Shown here piece after piece: positions 1 to 4,382 of a stretch of DNA of 5,097 nt (position 1 is the first letter of the stretch; the number at the start of each line of letters is the position of its first letter). The notes beneath the pieces are model-generated. The model did not search any database, had not been told where the DNA came from, and worked only from the letters and a program-made list of their open reading frames with translations. The stretch is from an uncultured Collinsella sp. Lineage in GTDB: Bacteria > Actinomycetota > Coriobacteriia > Coriobacteriales > Coriobacteriaceae. Position numbers and translations under genes: made by a program. The stretch spans positions 1 through 5,097 of the forward strand of contig CABUUE010000117.1 of assembly GCA_902494685.1 (NCBI GenBank). The letters are read 5' to 3'.

Positions 1-1
1 G

Positions 2-931
2 GCTGCCACGGACGGCGCCGGTGCTGCTGCAGAGCCGGTCGAGGTGCGCGTCGCCTCGCTCAAGGGGCCGACCTCGATTGGTCTGGTGCAGTTTATGGAC
101 CGGGCAGTCGATGGCGAGACGGACAATGAGTTCGACTTTGCGATCAATACTGCCGCCGATGAGATTGTGCCCAAGGTCATTCAGGGCGATATCGACATTG
201 CCCTGGTGCCCGCCAACGTGGCGAGCGTGCTCTATAACAAGACTGAGGGCGCGGTGCAGGTCATCGACATCAACACGCTGGGCGTGCTGAACGTTGTGAC
301 GGGCGACGCGAGTGTGACCTCGTTTGGCGATTTGGCGGGCCATACCGTCTATATGACGGGCAAGGGCACCACGCCGGAGTACGTCATGAACTACCTGCTG
401 GGGCGCGCGGGCCTGGCCGGCCAGGTGGCGCTTGAGTTTAAGAGCGAGCCCACCGAGGTGCTGTCGGCCCTGCTTGCCGATCCTTCTGCCGTGGGCGTGC
501 TGCCCGAGCCGTTCAAGACCGCTGCCATCGCAAAGAGCGAAGGCAGGCTGTCGGCTCCGGTAAGTCTGACCGATGTGTGGGATGAGCTGGCAGGTGACAC
601 GGGTTCGCGCCTGCTGACGGGCGTGACCGTGGTGCGCCGTGCCTTTGCCGAGGAGCATCCCGAGGTCGTGGCGGAATTCCTGAGCTGCCATGTTGCGAGC
701 GTTGAGGCCGTGAACGCGGCGCCGGCGGACTGGGCTCAGGCCGTGGTCGATGCGGGTATCGTCGATAACGCCGCGATTGCCGAAAAGGCGATTCCCGGGT
801 GCATGCTCGTGTGCCAGACGGGGAAGGATATGAAGGCGGCGCTCGGTGGGTACCTGCAGGTGCTGGCCGATGCGGACGCGAGCGCCGTGGGCGGAAAGCT
901 CCCGGCTGACGATTTCTACTACATGGAGTAG
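2..931 (+). CDS. ABC transporter substrate-binding protein, NMT1/THI5/SsuA-like (5' end missing)
   Basis: This is the extracytoplasmic binding protein of an ABC importer. It captures a small solute outside the membrane and hands it to the permease encoded next door. The frame is open from the window edge, so the signal peptide and lipobox are not visible; 309 residues are seen. The first visible residues are Ala/Gly/Glu-rich (AATDGAGAAAEPVE), as in the linker after a lipoprotein cysteine. The mature fold then begins at VRVASLKGPTSIGLV. The segments ADEIVPKVIQGDIDIALVPAN, GKGTTPEYVMNYLL and VGVLPEPF are typical of the NMT1/THI5 and SsuA/TauA periplasmic-binding group, and the C-terminal GGKLPADDFYY is typical of a gut-bacterial subgroup. 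This class handles sulfonates, nitrate or thiamine pyrimidine precursors; the substrate here cannot be read from sequence. The permease-ATPase gene starts three bases after the stop. An internal GTG at 44 is not a credible start. Confidence 0.88.
   Translation, partial: AATDGAGAAAEPVEVRVASLKGPTSIGLVQFMDRAVDGETDNEFDFAINTAADEIVPKVIQGDIDIALVPANVASVLYNKTEGAVQVIDINTLGVLNVVTGDASVTSFGDLAGHTVYMTGKGTTPEYVMNYLLGRAGLAGQVALEFKSEPTEVLSALLADPSAVGVLPEPFKTAAIAKSEGRLSAPVSLTDVWDELAGDTGSRLLTGVTVVRRAFAEEHPEVVAEFLSCHVASVEAVNAAPADWAQAVVDAGIVDNAAIAEKAIPGCMLVCQTGKDMKAALGGYLQVLADADASAVGGKLPADDFYYME
925..928 (+). promoter_or_regulatory. Ribosome binding site (GGAG) for the permease-ATPase gene
   Basis: GGAG lies inside the last codons of the binding-protein gene, six bases before GTG 935. 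It supports that GTG over the in-frame ATG at 968, which has no comparable purine tract. The arrangement suggests translational coupling between the two genes. Confidence 0.5.
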
Positions 932-934
932 CCC

Positions 935-2314
935 GTGCGTGCGTTTGCTCGACAAATGGCAGAGCGTATGAAGGCGGTGGCGGCAGCAGGTGCCGTTGCC
1001 GCCTTTTGGCTTGCCGTGTGGGTCTTCGCGGCGGCGCTGGTGGCGCAGCCGTTGATTTTGCCGGGGCCGGGCGCTGTTGTGGTGGCGTTGCTACGGCTGG
1101 TGTGCGATGCCGCCACGTGGGCGATTCTGGCGGGCTCGGGTGCGCGGATTCTAGGCGGTTTGGCGCTTGCCGCGGTGTGCGGCGGTGTGCTGGCGGGGGC
1201 CTCGGTGCGGTCGCGAACGTTTGCCCGCCTGGTGGCGCCGGCGCTTTCGTTTGTTAAGGCGACACCGGTTGCCTGCGTGGTGGTCCTGCTGCTCATTTGG
1301 TTGGGGTCGGCGCGCGTGAGCATTGCGGCGGTCTTTTTGATGGCGCTGCCGGGCGTGTATTTTTCGCTGGTTGAGGGTTTGACGCAAGCGGATAAGCCAC
1401 TGGAGCAGATGTTTCGTCTGCATGGCGTGCGGGGTTGGCGTCTGTTTTGCGCCCACACCTGGCGCGAGGTCCTGCCGTTTGTGCTTTCGTGTTCCCGCGC
1501 CGTGATTGGCATGAGCTGGAAGGCCGGCGTGGCGGCGGAGCTCATCGGCATGGCGACGGGCACCGTGGGCGAACGCATCTATCAGGCGAAGCTGCTCATC
1601 GAGACGGCTGACCTGCTGGCGTGGACCGTGCTGGTCGTTGCCGCCTCGTGGGCGTGCGAGCGTGTGCTGGTGTGGCTGCTGCGGGTTTCGGGGCCCGTAG
1701 CGTGGCGCGCTGCCGTGCGGGCGCATGGGTGTGGTAGTCGCGGACGTGCGGGCGGCTCTGCTGGCGGCAGGGCTGCTGCGGAGCTTGCGCTCGCCGTGGG
1801 CGACCGAGCGCCCTGGGCGCCGGCGCTCGATGGACTGGTACTTCGCGTTTCTGCTGGTGGGCGCACCTGCGTGATGGGCGCTTCGGGCGTGGGCAAGTCG
1901 ACGCTGCTTGCGCTGGCGGCGGGCGAGTGCGCGCCGTGCTCCATGGTGTTTCAGGATGTGCGCCTGGTAGAGGGCGCCTCGGCTTTGGATAACGTGCTGG
2001 TGTGCGCCGACGCGCGCGTGGATGCCTCGAGTGCCGCAGCCCTGTTGCGCCTGCTGGTGCCGGGGGTCGATGTACATGCTCGTGTGGCCGAGCTCTCGGG
2101 CGGGCAGCGCCGTCGCGTCGAGATTGCCCGAGCCCTGCTGTGCCCAGGCGACGCGGTGATTCTGGACGAGCCCTTTACCGGTCTAGATACCGCTGCGCGC
2201 GACGCATGCGCCGAGGCCGTGCTCGACTTGCTCGACGGCCGTATGCTGTTGCTTGCCACGCACGATTCCGCTGACGCTCGGGCCCTCAATATCTCGGACA
2301 TCATCACGCTCTAA
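935..2314 (+). CDS. ABC importer permease fused to its ATPase domain
   Basis: This 459-residue protein joins the membrane channel and the motor of the importer served by the binding protein upstream. Residues 1-250 form a BinPD-type permease of the SsuC/TauC/ThiX kind. Hydrophobic segments lie near 15-38, 71-92, 103-124, 128-148 and 228-249. A cytoplasmic EAA-like loop (about 157-205, with LHGVRGWRLF and the KAGVAAELIG end) would contact the ATPase. A Gly/Ala/Arg-rich linker (about 255-282) leads to an ATP-binding domain. That domain has Walker A GASGVGKST (315-323), Q-loop glutamine 340, signature LSGGQ (387-391), Walker B with DEP (411-413) and switch histidine 443. All ATPase motifs look intact. 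Only 19 residues separate the Walker A lysine from the Q-loop glutamine, against about 40 in typical importer ATPases, so a segment of the beta subdomain is missing. The family normally encodes permease and ATPase as separate genes. The domain calls are firm; the substrate is unknown. Confidence 0.88.
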   Translation: MRAFARQMAERMKAVAAAGAVAAFWLAVWVFAAALVAQPLILPGPGAVVVALLRLVCDAATWAILAGSGARILGGLALAAVCGGVLAGASVRSRTFARLVAPALSFVKATPVACVVVLLLIWLGSARVSIAAVFLMALPGVYFSLVEGLTQADKPLEQMFRLHGVRGWRLFCAHTWREVLPFVLSCSRAVIGMSWKAGVAAELIGMATGTVGERIYQAKLLIETADLLAWTVLVVAASWACERVLVWLLRVSGPVAWRAAVRAHGCGSRGRAGGSAGGRAAAELALAVGDRAPWAPALDGLVLRVSAGGRTCVMGASGVGKSTLLALAAGECAPCSMVFQDVRLVEGASALDNVLVCADARVDASSAAALLRLLVPGVDVHARVAELSGGQRRRVEIARALLCPGDAVILDEPFTGLDTAARDACAEAVLDLLDGRMLLLATHDSADARALNISDIITL

Positions 2315-2365
2315 ATACTTACCCAGCAACAAAATGATCCGTTTTTCTCCGTCTCCATAGGGCCG

Positions 2366-2417
2366 GGTATGGTATTCTATCTGCGGGGTAATACTTAGGA
2401 ATACCAAGTAATACCAA
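2366..2417. promoter_or_regulatory. Cluster of GGTAT/AATACC half-sites, candidate operator
   Basis: Five related words are packed into about 50 bases: GGTAT (2366), GGTATT (2371), GGTAATACTT (2387-2396), AATACCAA (2400-2407) and AATACCAA (2410-2417). The last two are direct repeats exactly 10 bases apart, one helical turn. GGTATTC (2371-2377) pairs with GAATACC (2399-2405), and GGTAATACTT matches the reverse complement of AAGTAATACC (2406-2415) at 9 of 10 bases. The cluster lies about 110 bases upstream of the ribbon-helix-helix gene at 2530. That family binds short repeated half-sites and often represses its own promoter. Autoregulation here is inference; no convincing -35/-10 pair was seen. 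Confidence 0.45.
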
Positions 2418-2437
2418 CGCCGTAGAAACAAACTCCA

Positions 2438-2494
2438 GATGCGGGCCAATCGGGTTGCCTTCACAGCCCGTCGCCCAGCCGCGTGGCCCGCATC
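2438..2494 (+). promoter_or_regulatory. Long stem-loop in the leader of the RelB/DinJ-like gene
   Basis: GATGCGGGCCA (2438-2448) and TGGCCCGCATC (2484-2494) are perfect 11-base inverted repeats enclosing 35 bases. The interior offers a second small stem, CGGG (2451-2454) with CCCG (2467-2470). No T-tract follows, so it does not look like an intrinsic terminator. It would form in the 5' untranslated RNA of the gene at 2530, leaving the ribosome binding site outside. It could be a structured leader, an mRNA-stabilising hairpin or a protein-binding palindrome. Confidence 0.4.
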
Positions 2495-2519
2495 TATCCG
2501 CATCACCGTCGTTTCAAAA

Positions 2520-2525
2520 AGGAAG
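2520..2525 (+). promoter_or_regulatory. Ribosome binding site (AGGAAG) for the RelB/DinJ-like gene
   Basis: AGGAAG lies four bases before ATG 2530. It fixes that ATG as the start over the in-frame GTG codon further upstream, which would place the leader hairpin inside the coding region. Confidence 0.55.
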
Positions 2526-2529
2526 CGCC

Positions 2530-2733
2530 ATGGCAGAACACATGACCCCGGTTGTCGCGAAGGTCTTGCCCGAGGAAAAGGCGGCCTTCGCGGCGGCAAC
2601 CCAGCTCGTGGGCACCACGCCGTCCAACGCCATCCGCATGTTTATCGCCGCGTTCAATCGCTGCGGCACCTTCCCGTTCGACATTTCGCCCAACGGGGCC
2701 TTTGGCGCTGCGCCCGATTCTCGTCAACAATGA
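2530..2733 (+). CDS. Small RelB/DinJ-type ribbon-helix-helix protein, no toxin partner visible
   Basis: This 67-residue protein resembles the DNA-binding part of RelB/DinJ antitoxins. A beta strand comes first (about residues 6-12, TPVVAKVLP), then helix A (EEKAAFAAATQLVG), the turn TTPSNAIRMF typical of DinJ (compare TxSxAIRLF), helix B, and the closing motif FPFD. In known systems the N-terminal half dimerises and binds the operator, while a C-terminal tail wraps the toxin. E. coli DinJ has 86 residues. Here only about 15 residues follow FPFD (ISPNGAFGAAPDSRQQ), so the toxin-binding tail is short or missing. The stop codon directly touches the palindromic repeat at 2735, suggesting that the 3' end was altered by repeat insertion. 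No RelE/YafQ-like toxin follows; next come the repeat and the IS. It could be an orphan regulator or a remnant of a toxin-antitoxin pair. Confidence 0.7.
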   Translation: MAEHMTPVVAKVLPEEKAAFAAATQLVGTTPSNAIRMFIAAFNRCGTFPFDISPNGAFGAAPDSRQQ

Positions 2734-2734
2734 C

Positions 2735-2767
2735 CGTCCCAAACTGCCGGCACTTGGGGACGTTCCT
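2735..2767 (+). repeat. REP-like palindromic intergenic repeat, left copy
   Basis: Positions 2735-2762 form a 28-base imperfect palindrome centred on TGCCGGCA (2745-2752), with CGTCCC at one end and GGGACG at the other and only two mismatched pairs. GTTCCTT extends it to the IS boundary. The segment CGGCACTTGGGGACGTTCCTT recurs in inverted orientation on the far side of the IS with one changed base and without its first C. The form and intergenic position resemble dispersed REP-type repeats; copy number in the genome cannot be seen here. Confidence 0.65.
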
Positions 2768-2771
2768 TTTA

Positions 2772-2786
2772 ATATGAGCAGGACAT
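2772..2786 (+). repeat. Subterminal inverted repeat of the IS, transposase 3' side
   Basis: ATATGAGCAGGACAT is the exact reverse complement of 4312-4326. Identity stops abruptly on both sides. It lies 4-5 bases inside the probable element end. Confidence 0.85.
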
Positions 2787-2792
2787 TGTCAA
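2787..2792 (-). promoter_or_regulatory. Outward-facing consensus -35 hexamer at the IS end
   Basis: On the minus strand this reads TTGACA, a perfect sigma-70 -35 box pointing out of the element towards the repeat and the gene at 2530. A weak -10 (TAAAAG, 15 bases downstream) lies at the junction. Many IS carry such a half-promoter that becomes complete when the ends join in a circle or beside a suitable flank. Activity is inference. Confidence 0.35.
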
Positions 2793-2797
2793 GAGGC

Positions 2798-2835
2798 AAA
2801 ATCGGGCCTGGCCCCAACGATATGGGGTCAGGCCC
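2798..2835 (-). terminator. Intrinsic terminator-like hairpin at the end of the IS transcript
   Basis: Two 12-base arms (2804-2815 GGGCCTGGCCCC and 2824-2835 GGGGTCAGGCCC) pair with one imperfect position around an 8-base loop. Read on the minus strand, the stem is followed by GATTTT (2798-2803), so it could end transcription of the transposase and its 3' RNA. The loop carries a word (CATATCGT on the minus strand) identical to the opposite IS end at 4322-4329. The T-tract is short, so termination may be partial. Confidence 0.55.
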
Positions 2836-2854
2836 TCTCCCTATATCAGCCCGT

Positions 2855-2922
2855 CCGCGGCGACCTCGGCGTGTCTTACCGACGCTCGTCTTTGCAGTTT
2901 AATATCCGCCCGCGGCGATCTC
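2855..2922. repeat. Direct repeat pair CCGCGGCGAYCTC in the IS non-coding region
   Basis: CCGCGGCGACCTC (2855-2867) and CCGCGGCGATCTC (2910-2922) differ at one base and start 55 bases apart. Each is preceded by ATATC at nearly the same distance (2843 and 2902). The pair may mark two similar loops of the guide RNA, or an internal duplication. Confidence 0.5.
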
Positions 2923-2950
2923 TCGCTGGGCAATCCGTTGCTACGGCTGA

Positions 2951-3050
2951 GGCTTCTACGTCGAACCGACAGTCTGTGCACGCGTGTGGCGCCCTGTGCG
3001 CTCGCAGAAAAGGGACCTGAGGTTCGCCTCAACGGCTTCGGATCGAACCG
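2951..3050. repeat. Second direct repeat pair, GGCTTC-N-TCGAACCG, in the IS non-coding region
   Basis: GGCTTC-TACG-TCGAACCG (2951-2968) and GGCTTC-GGA-TCGAACCG (3034-3050) share 14 bases around a 3-4 base variable centre. CTGAGG also occurs in this region at 2947 and 3017. A variable centre between constant arms is what two related recognition loops might look like; chance or duplication is not excluded. Confidence 0.4.
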
Positions 3051-3091
3051 CTTCCGGGGTGATCGGCTTATGTGCGGGGGACCGCCCCCCC

Positions 3092-4204
3092 CTACGCCTC
3101 CTCGGCCATGAGGCCGACCGCCCATACCCAGCAGGCGAGCTCGCGCGCCGTGGCCACGTTCGCCTTGTTGCCGTGGACCCCGCGCGCGAGCAGCGCCTCC
3201 CGCCTCTCGACCAGCCTCCGCACGCCCTTGGCGGCATGCCTCCGGGCGACCCGGTCCGGGGCCTGGCCCTTGGCGAGGTCCTTCGGCCGCCCCGAGCACG
3301 TCAGGTAGTGCCACGCGGCCTCGACCAGCGTCTTCCTCAGGTGCTTGTTGCCGGCCTTGGTGATCGCGCCCCTGCGGTCGCTCTCCCCGCTGGAGTGCTC
3401 GGAGGGCGTCAGGCCGACCCACGCCGCGAACGACCGGGCGTTCCCGAACCTCGAGAACTCGCCGGCCTCGAACACGAGGTCGGCGGCGGACGCGGTGTCT
3501 ACGCCCTTGAGGCAGCGGAGGGAGTCGACCCTCCTCCTCCACCTGGGCTTGCGGGCCTCGGCCTCGACGAGCCCCTCGAGCCGCGCCTTCTCCTCCGCCG
3601 CCCGCCTGACCGCGTCGACGTAGTAGGCGAGCACGTCGTTGTCGGCCCCCTCCGCGAACCTAATCGACTCGATCCAGGACCAGTGCGCCCGGGTCCAGTT
3701 GCCCTTCCTGCGGCCGGTGGGCGTCCTCTCGTCGAAGGCGAGCCCGTGCCTGAGCAGGAACTTGGAGAGCCGCTGCTTCGAGCGCGAGAGGTCGTCCCTC
3801 GCGTCCTCGAGCGCCCTGGTCAGGTCGCGGGCGGCCTCGCACTCGTCGTCGGGGACCCACACCTCGACCACGTTGCCGACCGACAGCATGCGGGCGAGGA
3901 ACTCGGCGTCGTTGCGGTCGTTCTTCCTGCGCCTGTCCGCGCTGGGCTTGATCATCTTCGAGACGGCGCCGACCACGCAGTCGACCCCCAGGCCGGAAAG
4001 CCTCTTCTGCAGGTCGAAGCCCGTGACCCCGGACTCGTACACGCACCTGGCCCTGGGGTCCACGGACCGCACCCACTCCGCGACTGCCCCGGCGTCGTAG
4101 CCGAAGGTCGCGCAGCGCACCTCCCCGGTCATGACGTCGAGGGAGACGGCCTTTATCGAGCGGGCGTGGACGTCGAGGCCGATGAAGGTGGTAGTATCGA
4201 GCAT
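3092..4204 (-). CDS. IS110-family (IS1111-like) transposase
   Basis: This 370-residue recombinase should excise and insert the element with the help of a guide RNA. The N-terminal RuvC-like DEDD domain shows D11 (IGLDVH), E57 (VYESG) and D96/D99 (KNDRNDAEFLAR). A helical middle region (about 120-220, rich in Arg, Lys and Glu, likely coiled coil) follows. The C-terminal Transposase_20 domain starts near SLRCLKGVDTASA (228) and contains GLTPSEHSSGES with the likely catalytic serine S272, then ITKAGNKHLRKTLVEAAW. Length is typical and no key residue is missing, so the enzyme looks intact. ATG 4204 is preferred over the in-frame ATG 4219. It has GGAAGGGG five bases upstream and puts the protein start at the usual distance from GLDVH, whereas 4219 has no ribosome binding site. 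Almost every codon ends in G or C, consistent with horizontal origin. A G8 run overlaps the stop and may vary between copies. Confidence 0.93.
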   Translation of the reverse strand: MLDTTTFIGLDVHARSIKAVSLDVMTGEVRCATFGYDAGAVAEWVRSVDPRARCVYESGVTGFDLQKRLSGLGVDCVVGAVSKMIKPSADRRRKNDRNDAEFLARMLSVGNVVEVWVPDDECEAARDLTRALEDARDDLSRSKQRLSKFLLRHGLAFDERTPTGRRKGNWTRAHWSWIESIRFAEGADNDVLAYYVDAVRRAAEEKARLEGLVEAEARKPRWRRRVDSLRCLKGVDTASAADLVFEAGEFSRFGNARSFAAWVGLTPSEHSSGESDRRGAITKAGNKHLRKTLVEAAWHYLTCSGRPKDLAKGQAPDRVARRHAAKGVRRLVERREALLARGVHGNKANVATARELACWVWAVGLMAEEA

Positions 4205-4209
4205 GGGAG

Positions 4210-4217
4210 CCCCTTCC
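4210..4217 (-). promoter_or_regulatory. Ribosome binding site (GGAAGGGG) of the transposase
   Basis: GGAAGGGG on the minus strand lies five bases before ATG 4204 and decides that start. It falls inside the coding region if ATG 4219 is used. Confidence 0.5.
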
Positions 4218-4223
4218 ATGAAT

Positions 4224-4279
4224 GCGGCGTGGCCGCCGCGGTTGGATTAGACACACACCATTGTCGGCCTAATCCGCGG
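4224..4279 (-). promoter_or_regulatory. Paired hairpins in the transposase leader
   Basis: GCGGC-GTG-GCCGC (4224-4236) is a perfect 5-bp stem with a 3-base loop. GGATTAG (4244-4250) pairs with CTAATCC (4269-4275), and CCGC (4236-4239) can extend that stem with GCGG (4276-4279) across a bulge. Such leader hairpins often shield an IS transposase start from read-through transcripts; that role is inferred. At about 110 bases, the space is small for a full guide RNA. Confidence 0.4.
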
Positions 4280-4311
4280 TCTTTCATGCAGCAGGGGCTC
4301 TCAATGTTTTT

Positions 4312-4326
4312 ATGTCCTGCTCATAT
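4312..4326 (-). repeat. Subterminal inverted repeat of the IS, transposase 5' side
   Basis: ATGTCCTGCTCATAT is the exact reverse complement of 2772-2786. It lies about five bases inside the probable right end. Confidence 0.85.
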
Positions 4327-4331
4327 CGTCT

Positions 4332-4371
4332 CTGCCGGCAGTTAAGGAACGTCCCTAAGTGCCGGGTTTTG
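4332..4371 (-). repeat. REP-like palindromic intergenic repeat, right copy (inverted)
   Basis: It contains CTGCCGGCAG at the IS edge, then TTAAGGAACGTCCCTAAG and TGCCGGGTTTTG. The core is the reverse complement of the left copy (2750-2767) with one changed base. Joining left and right copies without the IS gives a long near-symmetrical hairpin centred on GCCGGC. The repeat ends directly at the ribosome binding site of the gene at 4383. Confidence 0.65.
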
Positions 4372-4377
4372 AGGAGG
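4372..4377 (+). promoter_or_regulatory. Ribosome binding site (AGGAGG) for the CPBP protease gene
   Basis: A perfect AGGAGG sits five bases before ATG 4383 and fixes that start. It directly abuts the palindromic repeat. No convincing promoter lies between the IS and this site. Confidence 0.75.
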
Positions 4378-4382
4378 TTGGC

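Larger units (their letters stand above)
2798..3091 (-). ncRNA. Candidate bridge/seek RNA region 3' of the IS110-family transposase
   Basis: About 300 bases between the transposase stop and the element end hold no credible gene. IS1111-type members are known to encode, in this location, a structured RNA whose loops recognise the target and the joined IS ends. Visible structure on the minus strand includes a G/C hairpin just after the stop (near 3076-3091), TGAGG-CGAA-CCTCA (about 3017-3030), a CCGT/ACGG mini-hairpin (2936-2947) and the terminator-like stem at 2804-2835. The segment 2886-2905 (+) resembles the right IS-flank junction, and TTTAATAT (2898-2905) equals the left junction (2768-2775). 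Two pairs of direct repeats also lie here. The RNA's exact ends, fold and guides were not established. Confidence 0.45.
2768..4331 (-). mobile_element. IS110-family insertion sequence, IS1111-like subgroup
   Basis: The element is about 1.56 kb, usual for the family. It contains one transposase gene on the minus strand, perfect 15-bp subterminal inverted repeats (2772-2786 and 4312-4326), about 300 non-coding bases 3' of the transposase and about 110 bases 5' of it. No flanking direct repeat longer than a dinucleotide is evident, as expected for IS110. Exact ends are uncertain. One option is recombination at a CT core (2766-2767 and 4332-4333), which gives the limits used here; an end after AA at 2772 is also possible. 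Subterminal repeats, a 3'-side non-coding region and insertion into a palindromic target are features known for the IS1111 subgroup. The transposase gene ends almost all its codons in G or C, with frequent AGG, unlike its neighbours. Confidence 0.85.

Noticed and set aside
919..2077. Two long minus-strand open frames over the permease-ATPase gene
   Set aside because: Composition is Arg/Ala/Ser/His-rich with no motif. The + strand frame has continuous membrane segments and ABC signatures.
2455..2529. Upstream in-frame start for the RelB/DinJ-like gene
   Set aside because: It lacks a ribosome binding site and would translate the leader hairpin. ATG 2530 has AGGAAG at good spacing and fits the family N-terminus.
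2855..3050. Possible CRISPR-like array from the spaced repeats
   Set aside because: There are only two copies of each repeat, they are short, the spacings are unequal and no cas genes are present.
3032..3056. tRNA T-arm-like word GGTTCGATCC on the minus strand
   Set aside because: The flanking bases do not form the T stem, and no acceptor or anticodon arms are present.
2841..3542. Minus-strand open frame running from the transposase body into the 3' non-coding region
   Set aside because: It is an out-of-frame Arg/Gly-rich shadow of the transposase. Its tail past 3091 shows no family features.
2984..4345. 453-residue open frame on the + strand across the transposase
   Set aside because: It is the complement of a very GC-rich gene. 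It is Pro/Gly/Arg/Leu-rich with no recognisable domain, while the minus strand holds a full IS110 transposase with catalytic motifs.
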